Below, in pieces: positions 33,801 to 41,732 of a stretch of DNA of 64,000 bases. Positions within the stretch are counted from its first letter, which is position 1. Each line of letters begins with the position of its first letter. The stretch comes from Arthrobacter sp. zg-Y919 (GTDB lineage Bacteria; Actinomycetota; Actinomycetes; Actinomycetales; Micrococcaceae), in assembly GCF_030142045.1 (NCBI RefSeq), contig NZ_CP126242.1, positions 620,001 through 684,000 on the forward strand, in the 5' to 3' direction. Made by a program: the position numbers and the translations under genes. The notes beneath the pieces are model-generated. The model saw only the letters and a list, made by a program, of their open reading frames with translations, made no database searches and was not told where the DNA came from.

Positions 33801-34344
33801 TTCCGGGCGTTCCTGACTTCCTGCTCGTTCCTGATTTCCCGCCCGTTCCGGACTTTCCGTTCTTCCCGCCCGACGACGGCGGCACCCCCTTGCGTGCCGG
33901 TGCCTCGCCGGGGCTGAGGTACTCGACGTCGCGCCGTCCGTCCGTGAGGATCCGCAGGTCCTCGTCGAGGTTCCGGCGCAGCTCGACCAGGTCGAACTGG
34001 TACCGTCCCGGATCAGCGGCGGCATCGCGCAGATAACGGTTACAGGCCGCGGACATGCGCATCAGGACCTCGGTGGCGGCGGAACGCGGGGAGAGGTGCG
34101 CCAGCGTCTCCATCAGGTTCTCGCGCAGGTCCTGCACCGCGGACCGGTGCCGGGCTTCCATCGGCCCGGCTGCCGAAGGCTGCGGTGTGACCGGGGCCAG
34201 CGTCCGTTTCAGGTGAAGATAGGTGACCAGTTCGTTGAGTGCCCGGGATTCCTCCCGCCGGCCCAGGTGCCGCTTGGCCAGCCAGCCAACTGCGAACCCA
34301 AACAGCACCCCGAGGACCGTCCAGATCACATTGATCCAGTCCAT
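33763..34344 (-). CDS. Uncharacterised membrane-anchored protein
   Basis: A 193-residue protein with one N-terminal membrane segment (VIWTVLGVLFGFAVGWLA), then a basic stop-transfer KRHLGRREE and a cytoplasmic helical region to about residue 145. It ends in a low-complexity tail rich in Lys, Ser, Gly and Thr with repeated GKSGT-like units. No family recognised. The start at 34344 has GGGAGG upstream. The last 38 bases overlap the end of the TetR gene on the other strand. Confidence 0.72.
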   Translation of the reverse strand: MDWINVIWTVLGVLFGFAVGWLAKRHLGRREESRALNELVTYLHLKRTLAPVTPQPSAAGPMEARHRSAVQDLRENLMETLAHLSPRSAATEVLMRMSAACNRYLRDAAADPGRYQFDLVELRRNLDEDLRILTDGRRDVEYLSPGEAPARKGVPPSSGGKNGKSGTGGKSGTSRKSGTPGTTQPDGTARTRR

Positions 34345-34464
34345 TCGTGCCTCCCGCTTGATGCGCCGATCTGCACGCAGGTTATGGCGCGGTTCCGGGT
34401 TCGACCAGAGGGGAGCGGCAACAGGCCCTCCAGGAGAAGTTGGAGGCAGTTTCCGGAAGCCCTA

Positions 34465-34510
34465 GATGTTGCCCTTGGACCCGCCTAGCGTGGATGCCAA
34501 GGGCAACGTC
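34465..34510 (+). repeat. Inverted repeat upstream of the proline-rich protein gene
   Basis: GATGTTGCCCTTGG (34465-34478) and CCAAGGGCAACGTC (34497-34510) pair over 14 bp with one G-U pair and an 18-base loop. It is 105 bases before the next start codon and could be a leader hairpin, a terminator of the upstream region or an operator. Confidence 0.5.
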
Positions 34511-34615
34511 CGTCGGGCAGAAACACGGTGACTGACCACGGACCGCCCCACCAGAAGCCAGCCTGGGTCAGCGACCCGGGGGGAGGCCGGCACGGCACCA
34601 CCCTGCTGAGGCACC

Positions 34616-35800
34616 ATGTCCCACGAACCAACACCAGCAGCAGCTCCCTCCAGCCCGTTTCCGCCGGAGCGAAGTCCCGGGATTTCCACCCCCCGCTCTG
34701 CATGGTTGGTCGTGGGTTTAGCTGCCGGACTGTTGTGGGTCGCCGCCCTGCAGGGCAGCTTCGGCGTCGTTATGTGGATGCTCGCCTCCGGGTCACTCCT
34801 GGTGCTCACCGCGCTCTATGCGCTGGGTTTCCGGCGCCGCACCTGGGCCGGCCTCGATACGGTTGAACAACGGAAGTTTGCCCTCGGACTAGGCTCCGTG
34901 GTGCTGGTGGTCGGAATCGTTACGGCTGTTGTGTCCACACCGCAGCCGGTCACCGGCCGGGTCAGCGCGGACGCCGAAGGCCTCCGGCCACGGCCGGATC
35001 TCTTCGCCCTCCCGACGGCGCCGGCCCCCGGGTCCGTGCTCCAGGTCCCCCTGCCGCCCCGCACGGAGGAAGCGACAGGGGACTCGTTACTGGACGGGTC
35101 CGGCAGCTATGCGCTGCTGGGGGAGGTGTCCCAGATGGAACCGGATGATGCGCTCACCGGCACACCGTGCACCGTTGCCGGAAGCAGCCGAACACAAGGG
35201 CAGACCGTATACCGGTGCACCCGCAACTCCGCGGGGGATCTTGCCTGGCTCGATGCCGCTTCCGCCCAGCAGTTGGTTGAGGAACGGATGGCCGAAAGCC
35301 AACGGGCGGAAGCCGCCCGTCAGGAGGAACGGGCACGCCAGGCCGAAAACGACGCCCGGCTGGAACAGGAGAGGGCACAGCAGCGGGCAGCGGAAGAACA
35401 GACCCGCGCGGAGCGCGATGCTCCGGCACCGCAGCCACCGGCCCAGCCGAACGAGCCACAACCGCCGGCGGACAACCCCCGGCCCCCGCCGGTCGAGCCA
35501 CCTGTCGGACCACCGGTGGAACCCCCGCCGGAACCACCCACGGAGCCGCCCATGCCGCCGCCGAGTCCCGACCCGACGGTTCCGCCCCCGGATCCGCCTA
35601 CTCCTCCCGGCCCGCCGGACCCGCCGGTCCCGGGCACTCCGGACCCGGACATTCCGGTCATTCCGCCGGAATTCCCCGTACCGCCGTCCCCGCCGGCACG
35701 GGAGCGCCCGGTCCAGCCGCCGTCGTCGTTCGCACCGCCGTCAGCTACACCCGAAGCCACCGAGGCTGCCGCCGAGCAGGTACTGCCGGCCGCCAGATAA
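34616..35800 (+). CDS. Uncharacterised membrane protein with proline-rich C-terminal tail
   Basis: A 394-residue protein of unknown function. Three hydrophobic segments lie between residues about 28 and 110 (WLVVGLAAGLLWVAALQ, VVMWMLASGSLLVLTALYAL, LGLGSVVLVVGIVTAVV). A domain of about 110 residues with the pair CTVAG and YRCTRN follows. Next is a charged helix (ERMAESQRAEAARQEERARQ and on, probably a coiled coil) and finally about 130 residues with strings of PP and PEPP. The order suggests a surface or septal protein whose tail reaches through the wall, but this is inference. GC is very high in the tail region, as expected from Pro codons. Confidence 0.7.
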   Translation: MSHEPTPAAAPSSPFPPERSPGISTPRSAWLVVGLAAGLLWVAALQGSFGVVMWMLASGSLLVLTALYALGFRRRTWAGLDTVEQRKFALGLGSVVLVVGIVTAVVSTPQPVTGRVSADAEGLRPRPDLFALPTAPAPGSVLQVPLPPRTEEATGDSLLDGSGSYALLGEVSQMEPDDALTGTPCTVAGSSRTQGQTVYRCTRNSAGDLAWLDAASAQQLVEERMAESQRAEAARQEERARQAENDARLEQERAQQRAAEEQTRAERDAPAPQPPAQPNEPQPPADNPRPPPVEPPVGPPVEPPPEPPTEPPMPPPSPDPTVPPPDPPTPPGPPDPPVPGTPDPDIPVIPPEFPVPPSPPARERPVQPPSSFAPPSATPEATEAAAEQVLPAAR

Positions 35801-35830
35801 ACCAGGACCCCGGAAACCACCAGAACCCGC

Positions 35831-37063
35831 CTACCGGAACGCGGAAATCCCGGTGATGTGCTGGCCCAGGATCAGGGTGTGCACCTCGTCGGTGCCCTCG
35901 TAGGTCCGTACCGACTCGAGGTTGTTGGCGTGCCGCAGCGGTGCGTAGTCCAGCGTGATGCCGTTGCCGCCCAGGATGGCCCGGGCCTCGCGGCAGATCG
36001 CGATGGCTTCGCGCACGTTGTTCAGCTTGCCCACGGAAATCTGCACCGGTTCCAGCATGCCGTCGTCCTTGAGCCGGCCGGTGTGGATGGCCAGCAGCAC
36101 GCCTTTCTGTATTTCCAGCAGCATGTTCACCAGCTTTTCCTGCGTGATTTGGTACGCGGCCAGCGGCTTGTCGAACTGCTGCCGTTCCAGCGAATACGTC
36201 AGCGCCGCTTCGTAGCTGTCCCGGGCCGCGCCCATGGAACCCCAGAGGATGCCGTAGCGGGCCTCGTTCAGGCAGGAGAACGGTCCGCGGAGGCCCTTCG
36301 CCCCGGGCAGCAGCGCCGAGTCCGGCAGCCGCACGTCCTCAAGGAACACGTCGCACTGGATGGAGGCGCGCATGGAGAGCTTCGGTTCGATCGGAACCGC
36401 CGAGAAGCCCGGGGTATCCGTGGGCACCAGGAAACCGCGGATGCCGTCGGCGGTCTGCGCCCAGATCACCGCGACGTCGGCAATCGAGGCCAGCCCGATC
36501 CAGCGCTTGGTGCCGCTGAGGACCCAGCCGCCGCCGTCGTGCACGGCGTTGGTGGTCATGCTCGACGGATCGGAGCCGGCGGTCGGCTCGGTGAGGCCGA
36601 AGCAGCCGATCAGCTCCCCGCGCGCCATGCCCGGCAGATACCGGTTCTTCTGCTCCTCGGAACCCCACCGGTGGATCGCGGTCATGGCCAGGGAGCCCTG
36701 CACGGAGACGAAGGTGCGCAGACCCGAATCGCCCGCCTCCAGTTCCATGGCGGCGATCCCGTATTCGACGGCGGAACGGCCGGGACAGCCGTAGCCCTCC
36801 AGATGCATACCGAGCAGGCCGAGAGCGCCGAGCTCCCGCACAATCTCCACCGGGAAATGCGCGTCCTCGTACCAGTCCTTGATGTTCGGGCGGATGCGCT
36901 CGTCCACGAAGGTCCGGACCCGGGCACGCAGGGCGAGTTCATCTTCGCTCAGGAGTCCGTCCAGGCCGAGGACGTCCGACGCCGAGCGGAGGCTTTCGAG
37001 GTCCGGACCGGCGTTAGGGGCCGTTGTGGAGGACGCGTCGGACGGCGTCGTGGGCATGCTCAT
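35831..37063 (-). CDS. Acyl-CoA dehydrogenase, glutaryl-CoA dehydrogenase-like
   Basis: A 410-residue FAD enzyme. The N-terminal helical domain carries RTFVSVQGSLAMTAI, and the middle beta domain has IGCFGLTEPTAGSDPSSM (flavin and substrate contacts) and GTKRWIGLASIADVAVIWA. The C-terminal helical domain has QFDKPLAAYQITQEKL and VRTYEGTDEVH, whose Glu is the catalytic base in glutaryl-CoA dehydrogenases. The YEGTDEVH and SVQGSL signatures favour a glutaryl-CoA dehydrogenase role (lysine/tryptophan breakdown), but other short-chain substrates are possible. ATG 37063 has AGGAGA upstream; the longer start adds 27 residues without family match. It diverges from a thiolase gene. Confidence 0.9.
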   Translation of the reverse strand: MSMPTTPSDASSTTAPNAGPDLESLRSASDVLGLDGLLSEDELALRARVRTFVDERIRPNIKDWYEDAHFPVEIVRELGALGLLGMHLEGYGCPGRSAVEYGIAAMELEAGDSGLRTFVSVQGSLAMTAIHRWGSEEQKNRYLPGMARGELIGCFGLTEPTAGSDPSSMTTNAVHDGGGWVLSGTKRWIGLASIADVAVIWAQTADGIRGFLVPTDTPGFSAVPIEPKLSMRASIQCDVFLEDVRLPDSALLPGAKGLRGPFSCLNEARYGILWGSMGAARDSYEAALTYSLERQQFDKPLAAYQITQEKLVNMLLEIQKGVLLAIHTGRLKDDGMLEPVQISVGKLNNVREAIAICREARAILGGNGITLDYAPLRHANNLESVRTYEGTDEVHTLILGQHITGISAFR

Positions 37064-37168
37064 GGTTTCTCCTGCAGCCGCAGCGCCGCGGCGAAACTGG
37101 CGGGATGCAAGCTGGTCGGTGGTGGTCAGGTCGATGTATTCCAAGTCACATTACTAGTTCCGGCGCAG

Positions 37169-37174
37169 TACCAT
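37169..37174 (+). promoter_or_regulatory. Putative -10 box of a leaderless thiolase transcript
   Basis: TACCAT, 7 bases before ATG 37182, with no Shine-Dalgarno sequence in between. Confidence 0.4.
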
Positions 37175-37181
37175 TTCCAGC

Positions 37182-38366
37182 ATGACTGAGGCCTATCTCG
37201 TGTCCGGCGTCCGCACCCCCGTCGGCTGTTACGGCGGTGCCCTGTCCGGCGTCCGGCCCGATGACCTTGCGGCCCTGGTGCTGCAGGAAGCGGTGGCCCG
37301 TGCGGGGGTGAGGCCGGCCGACGTCGACGAGGTGCTCCTGGGCAACACCAACCAGGCAGGGGAGGACAACCGGAATGTGGCGCGGATGGCGGTCCTGCTC
37401 GCCGGGTTCCCCGACACCGTGCCCGCGATGACGGTGAACCGCCTCTGCGCCTCCGGGCTCAGCGCGATCATCACCGCCTCGCAGATGATCAAGACTGGTG
37501 CCGCCGACATTGTGGTGGCCGGGGGAGTGGAATCCATGTCCCGGGCGCCGTGGGTGCTGGCGAAGCCGGAGAAGGCCTTCGCGAAGCCGGGGGAGCTGGC
37601 GGATTCGGCCATCGGCGCCCGGTTCACCAACCCGAAGTTCTACGACCTGCCCGGTACCACCTGCTCCATGCCGGAAACCGCCGAAGAGCTCGCAGCCCGG
37701 GACGGGATCTCGCGTGAGGATTCCGACGCGTTTGCGCTGCGCTCGCATACCCGGGCGCTCGCCGCCATTGACGATGGCCGGTTCAGCGACGAGATCGTGC
37801 CGGTGGAAACGAAGGAGGGCGTAGTGAAGACCGATGAGGGTCCACGCCGGGAAACCAGTATCGAGGCCCTGGCGAAGCTGCGGCCCATCGTGCGGCCCGG
37901 CGGGGTGGTGACCGCCGGGAACTCCAGCTCGCTGAACGACGGCGCGTCCGCCGTCGTCGTGGCCAGCGCTGACGCTGTCCGCCGGCTCGGGCTGAATGCC
38001 CGGGCGCGGATTGTCGACGGCGCCTCCGCCGGGGTGGCACCTGCCGTCATGGGTATCGGTCCGGTGCCTTCGACGCAGAAGGTGCTGGACCGGGCGGGCT
38101 GGTCGCTGGGCGACATCGACGCGGTGGAGCTGAACGAGGCCTTTGCCGCCCAGTCGCTCGCCTGTATCCGGGCCCTGAATCTGGACGAGTCGATTGTGAA
38201 CCGCGATGGAGGCGCGATTGCCCTCGGTCATGCGCTGGGGTCGTCCGGGTCCCGGCTGACGGTGACGATGCTGAACCGGATGGAACGTGAAGGTGCCTCG
38301 AAGGGCCTGGTGACCATGTGTGTGGGACTGGGCCAGGGCGTCTCGATGCTGCTGGAGCGGGTGTAG
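37182..38366 (+). CDS. Acetyl-CoA acetyltransferase (thiolase)
   Basis: A 394-residue thiolase, condensing or cleaving acetoacetyl-CoA or longer 3-ketoacyl-CoA. The nucleophile is Cys89 in [34 protein letters not shown] (NEAF motif), [16 protein letters not shown] (catalytic His) and CVGLGQG (second catalytic Cys) are all intact. Length is standard. It diverges from the glutaryl-CoA-dehydrogenase-like gene; the two could serve the same catabolic route ending in acetyl-CoA. Confidence 0.95.
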   Translation: MTEAYLVSGVRTPVGCYGGALSGVRPDDLAALVLQEAVARAGVRPADVDEVLLGNTNQAGEDNRNVARMAVLLAGFPDTVPAMTVNRLCASGLSAIITASQMIKTGAADIVVAGGVESMSRAPWVLAKPEKAFAKPGELADSAIGARFTNPKFYDLPGTTCSMPETAEELAARDGISREDSDAFALRSHTRALAAIDDGRFSDEIVPVETKEGVVKTDEGPRRETSIEALAKLRPIVRPGGVVTAGNSSSLNDGASAVVVASADAVRRLGLNARARIVDGASAGVAPAVMGIGPVPSTQKVLDRAGWSLGDIDAVELNEAFAAQSLACIRALNLDESIVNRDGGAIALGHALGSSGSRLTVTMLNRMEREGASKGLVTMCVGLGQGVSMLLERV

Positions 38367-38447
38367 GCGCGTATCTAGGGGGCGGAGGGCAACTCGTTGA
38401 CATGTTCCGTCTCCGGGTACGGATATGTCCTTTGGTGGAAGTTAAAC

Positions 38448-38482
38448 TTTGAGGGGCCCCTGGAATCCAGAGGCCCCTCAAA
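38448..38482. terminator. Strong bidirectional terminator
   Basis: TTTGAGGGGCC (38448-38458) pairs with GGCCCCTCAAA (38472-38482), with an inner CTGG-AAT-CCAG stem. A/T runs flank both sides, so it works for the thiolase gene and for the opposing gene that ends at 38494. Confidence 0.92.
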
Positions 38483-38493
38483 AACGAGTTTAC

Positions 38494-39144
38494 TTAGCGG
38501 TTATTGATCCAAGCAGCTCGGTCAGAGAAGAAGTCAAGAATCGGTTCGTAAAGGACTACAAACTGGCCGGCTTCGGCTGTCTTGTTCTCGAAGCAAACAT
38601 CACCGGTGGCGGTACCGCCGGGAGCGACCTGCCCGGTGGAGAGCTGGTTGTCGCTACCCATGAAGGACGGATCGTTGATGGTGCCTGACGGTGCCTGCAA
38701 CTTCCAGTCGTATGCGTTAAAGTCGATGGTCTTGTCCGAGGTATTCTGCAGCGTCGCCGTCGTGCACAGAGTTGCACCAAGCGTCGCGTCGCCATCCATC
38801 AGAGCGGTAGAGGTTACTGAGACCTTGCCCAGAGTCAAGGCATCTCCGCCCTGCCCGACCACATCGTTCTTCTCAGCGCCGGGGAAAGCCGGCGCTGCAT
38901 CTTCCGCGGGTGCCTGTTCGGCGGGAGCACCTTCGGCGGGAGCGGCTGCCGTGTCCGAAGCCGAATCGCTGTCATCGCCACCGCTGGTGGCAACCGAAAT
39001 GACGATGATGAGCAAGAGGATCAGCCCAAGGATGAAGCGCTTCTTCTTGAACCAGGGTCGGTTGGCCTTCTTGTAGGCCTTGTCGGCTGCGGCACGTGCT
39101 TTGGCGTCGCTCTTGGTTTCCGTCGACTGGATGTTTTCAGACAT
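38494..39144 (-). CDS. Membrane-anchored DUF4352-like protein
   Basis: A 216-residue protein. A charged cytoplasmic start (residues 1-35), one membrane helix (FILGLILLLIIVISVAT), an Asp/Ser/Ala/Pro/Glu-rich linker, then an extracytoplasmic beta-sandwich-like domain. The domain reads TLGKVSVTSTALMDG, ATLQNTSDKTIDFNAYDWKL and GGTATGDVCFENK, the usual pattern of DUF4352/telokin-like domains in Gram-positive lipoproteins. Two Cys (LCTT and VCFE) may form a disulfide. Role unknown; often linked to envelope stress or binding of small molecules. Its terminator is shared with the thiolase gene. Confidence 0.75.
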   Translation of the reverse strand: MSENIQSTETKSDAKARAAADKAYKKANRPWFKKKRFILGLILLLIIVISVATSGGDDSDSASDTAAAPAEGAPAEQAPAEDAAPAFPGAEKNDVVGQGGDALTLGKVSVTSTALMDGDATLGATLCTTATLQNTSDKTIDFNAYDWKLQAPSGTINDPSFMGSDNQLSTGQVAPGGTATGDVCFENKTAEAGQFVVLYEPILDFFSDRAAWINNR

Positions 39145-39349
39145 CGATATTCCGTCTCATTCTCAGGTAGTTAATTGGTGGGGGTAATCTCCCGCTGGCA
39201 ACTAACGTGCTGAGCGCGCAAGGCATAATTCACTTGACGGTAATTCCCCCAGAGCGAGTGTACCCCAGCTTTATGATTTGCTAGGAATGTCAAAAGACGA
39301 GTCGGAATTCCGATGGAACGTTGGGCGTAGGAATGTCCGTGTCGTCGTT

Positions 39350-39355
39350 TAGGCT
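39350..39355 (+). promoter_or_regulatory. Putative -10 box of a leaderless VOC-protein transcript
   Basis: TAGGCT, 7 bases before ATG 39363; no Shine-Dalgarno sequence. Confidence 0.35.
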
Positions 39356-39362
39356 TCAGCCC

Positions 39363-39752
39363 ATGACCGCCTTGATCTCCCACACGACCTTTGACAGCCT
39401 CGATGCCTACGCCCAGTCCGTGTTCTGGGCCCAGGTGCTCGACTTCCGCGAAGATCCGCAGGATCCCAACCAGCCCGACGACGACGAGTGCATGATTTTC
39501 TCCGCTGACGGCTCTCAACGGTTGCTGTTCATCAACGTTCCGGACCGCAAGCAGGTCAAGAACCGGGTGCACCTGGACCTGCAGCCTGCAGAAGTCGGCG
39601 GCCGTGACCAGGAGCTCGCACGGCTGCTGGCATTGGGAGCCACCGAAGTGGATGACCAGCGCCGACCGGATGGAACGGGCTGGGTGGTGCTGGCCGACCC
39701 CGAGGGCAACGAATTCTGCATCCTCCGCAGCGAGGCGGAACGGTCCGCCTGA
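39363..39752 (+). CDS. VOC superfamily (glyoxalase-like) protein
   Basis: A 129-residue protein of the vicinal oxygen chelate fold (two beta-alpha-beta-beta-beta modules). It resembles the Glyoxalase_6 group: an N-terminal AQSVFWAQVLDF element, LLFINVPDRKQVKNRVHLDL with the central strand and metal-site-like His, then WVVLADPEGNEFCIL at the end, with the Glu that often binds metal. Enzymatic role unknown; relatives include dioxygenases, glyoxalases and antibiotic-binding proteins. The start at 39363 fits the fold; the longer frame adds 14 residues. Confidence 0.85.
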   Translation: MTALISHTTFDSLDAYAQSVFWAQVLDFREDPQDPNQPDDDECMIFSADGSQRLLFINVPDRKQVKNRVHLDLQPAEVGGRDQELARLLALGATEVDDQRRPDGTGWVVLADPEGNEFCILRSEAERSA

Positions 39753-39841
39753 GGCCGGCGGGCCGCTCTGCCTGCACCGGCCCTGTTGCAGGAAACGGCA
39801 CCCGTCGGGTGCTGGGAGGCCTGTGTGCTGGAACGGGCGGG

Positions 39842-40502
39842 CTAGGCGCCGTCGTTCCGGCCGCGCAGGCCGGCGATTTCCCTGCCGTATTTAGCGGCAG
39901 CCGTCTCTGCCTCGCTTTTCAGGTCCGCCGCCATCTCCTTGAAGGGATCAAGGGCGGGGTTCAGGCCGACGAGGGTGAAGGGGCGCTCCACAACTCGCAG
40001 GTCCAGGCCCCCAGACGTCTTCCAATACCCGACGCAGCCAAGGAGTCGAATGGTCCCAACCCTCCCGCGGGGTACCGGGAGTGTAGTTTCCACCCTGCGC
40101 CGTGACCAGAACGGCAGGCTTGCCGCGGAGTGCGGTGCCCTCCGGGTCAATACGGGGATCCGTATACGCGAGGTCAAACCAGGTCTTGAAGTGTTGAGAA
40201 ACACCGAAGTTGTACAGCGGGACGGTGAACAGGAGGGCATCGGCGCTGGTCACTTCGTCGGCCAGCTCGGTAGCAAAGGCAAGAGCCTGGTGCTGGGTCT
40301 CCGTGCGCTCCTCTTCCGGGGAGAAACCTGCCGTGACGGCTTCCTTCCAGATGGAGGTAGGGATGGGGTCTGCGGCGAGGTCGCGGCGTATGACGCTCGA
40401 GTCAGGGTGGGTGGCCACCCATTGCTTCTCAACCAGGTCGCCCAGGGTACGGGTGGCCGAGATGGCCGGAAGAATACTGGCATCGAGACGGAAGAGCGTC
40501 AT
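39842..40502 (-). pseudogene. FMN-dependent NADH-azoreductase, frameshifted
   Basis: A flavodoxin-fold NADH:quinone/azo reductase. The first frame encodes MTLFRLDASILP (FMN-phosphate loop), FTVPLYNFGVSQHFKTWFD (the PMYNF-like FMN signature) and TAQGGNY (flavin edge), then loses homology after VLEDVWG. The rest, LDLRVVERPFTLVGLNPALD and on to 39842, lies in the next frame. Removing one base from the run of five C at 40008-40012 joins them into a normal 219-residue enzyme. Either the gene is broken near its C-terminus, or the extra base is a sequencing error or a slippage site. ATG 40502 has GGAG upstream. It diverges from an HxlR regulator. Confidence 0.82.
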
Positions 40503-40531
40503 GGGATCTCCGATCAAAAGTTTTTATAGTT

Positions 40532-40548
40532 GCTCTGTTTTTCAGAGC
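40532..40548. promoter_or_regulatory. HxlR operator candidate
   Basis: GCTCTG-TTTTT-CAGAGC, a perfect 6-bp inverted repeat, midway between the divergent azoreductase (start 40502) and hxlR-type gene (start 40583). Confidence 0.55.
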
Positions 40549-40570
40549 GATAGGCCAGAGGCTACCACGC

Positions 40571-40576
40571 TAGAAT
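40571..40576 (+). promoter_or_regulatory. Putative -10 box of a leaderless HxlR-type transcript
   Basis: TAGAAT followed by 6 bases and ATG 40583, the same arrangement as upstream of vsr. No Shine-Dalgarno sequence. Confidence 0.5.
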
Positions 40577-40582
40577 CGAAGA

Positions 40583-40921
40583 ATGAATACCGGGCCAAGC
40601 GAACCGCACGCATGCGATGCTGCGGTCAGTCTTGCCTTCTCGATCCTGGGTAAGCGCTGGAACGCCATGATCGTGGATGCCCTTAGTGCCGGCCCCCTGT
40701 CCTTCGCGGCCCTGCGCCGCACAGTGGCGGGCATCAGTGACGCTGTCCTTTCAGACCGTCTGACCGAGCTGGCTGAAGCCGCCCTGTTGTCCCGCGTGGT
40801 GGAACCCGGGCCTCCGGTGGCTGTCACCTACACCCTCACCCGAAGCGGCGAACAACTCGTGCCGGTGCTGCGTCAGCTGGGTCAGTGGGCATCCATGAAC
40901 CTGCCGCATCCCTCGGCGTAA
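40583..40921 (+). CDS. HxlR-family transcriptional regulator
   Basis: A 112-residue winged-helix regulator. Cys11 in the N-terminal HACDAAVSLAFSILGKRW segment matches the redox- or aldehyde-sensing Cys of HypR/QorR-type members. The recognition region reads FAALRRTVAGISDAVLSDRL, and the wing is VTYTLTRSGEQLVPVL. It diverges from the azoreductase gene, with a palindrome between. The likely logic is de-repression of the reductase by electrophiles such as quinones. Confidence 0.92.
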   Translation: MNTGPSEPHACDAAVSLAFSILGKRWNAMIVDALSAGPLSFAALRRTVAGISDAVLSDRLTELAEAALLSRVVEPGPPVAVTYTLTRSGEQLVPVLRQLGQWASMNLPHPSA

Positions 40922-40925
40922 TAAC

Positions 40926-41732
40926 CTACCCCCGCACCAGCTCCAGCATCCGCCGGATAATTTCTTCGCCGGCCAGAATCCCGCGTGCCTCGGTGACGTG
41001 CAGGTGCGGATCGAGGTAACCGGCGTCGTCCAGTTCCCCGTGCGCGGGACGGAAGGCGACGTCGGCGCACTCCAGCATCGGGCGGTCCAGCAGGGAGTCC
41101 CCGGCAGCGATGATGCGGTCAGCACCGATCCGGCGGGCAACCTCGGCCACGGCCTGCTGCTTGGTCACCGGAGTGGGCACGCAGTAGAGCTTGCGGCCCT
41201 GCAGGGAGACAGTCCAGCCGCGCGCATCGCACCAGTCCTCCAGAGCCAGCAGGAACTCACCGGGCAGCGCGTCCCGGTCCACAATCGCGTAGGCGAACAG
41301 GTCCTCGGCGGAACGCAGCTTCAGAATCCATTCATGGAACTCAGGACGGCCCAGGTAGGCCTCGATCTCGGCAAGCGGCGCGCATCCGGAGGTGAGGAGG
41401 CCGCGGACGGAAGTCTGCCAGTCGGCGTCGGGCTCCCCGTGATGGAGGATGACGCCGCCGTTGGTGGTGACCGCGTACTCCGGCGCCGGCCCGGGCAGCT
41501 GGATGCGCCGGTACTGCGCCACGGTCCGCGTGGTCACCGGGACAAACACCGCAGCCTCGGCAGCGGAGACCAGCAGCGCCTCGGCGGCACGGGTCATGAA
41601 GGACAGCGGCTTTCCTTCATAGACCTCGGACACAACCATCGCCGGAGCTCGGGCATCCTCGGTGTTCAGGAACAGTGCGTTGGCGGAATAGATCAGGGTA
41701 CGGTCCAGGTCGGACGCGAGCATCGTTTTCAC
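40926..41732 (-). CDS. HAD-family hydrolase of the Ter operon
   Basis: A 268-residue phosphatase-like protein of the Cof/sucrose-phosphatase type HAD group. It has the nucleophile loop MLASDLDRTLIYS (DxD motif), a C2-type cap (about residues 85-190), a Lys in PVTKQQAVAEVARRIGAD (motif III) and IIAAGDSLLDRPML (motif IV, metal Asp pair). GTG 41732 overlaps the stop of the phosphoribosyltransferase gene by 4 bases (GTGA). As last gene of the Ter operon it probably dephosphorylates an intermediate of the pathway that includes the phosphoribosyltransferases and the CitE-like enzyme. Confidence 0.85.
   Translation of the reverse strand: MKTMLASDLDRTLIYSANALFLNTEDARAPAMVVSEVYEGKPLSFMTRAAEALLVSAAEAAVFVPVTTRTVAQYRRIQLPGPAPEYAVTTNGGVILHHGEPDADWQTSVRGLLTSGCAPLAEIEAYLGRPEFHEWILKLRSAEDLFAYAIVDRDALPGEFLLALEDWCDARGWTVSLQGRKLYCVPTPVTKQQAVAEVARRIGADRIIAAGDSLLDRPMLECADVAFRPAHGELDDAGYLDPHLHVTEARGILAGEEIIRRMLELVRG

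Noticed and set aside
34375..34420. GGTTCCGGGTTCGACC considered as a tRNA T-arm
   Set aside because: No acceptor, D or anticodon arms at the right distances on either strand. No tRNA was found in the window.
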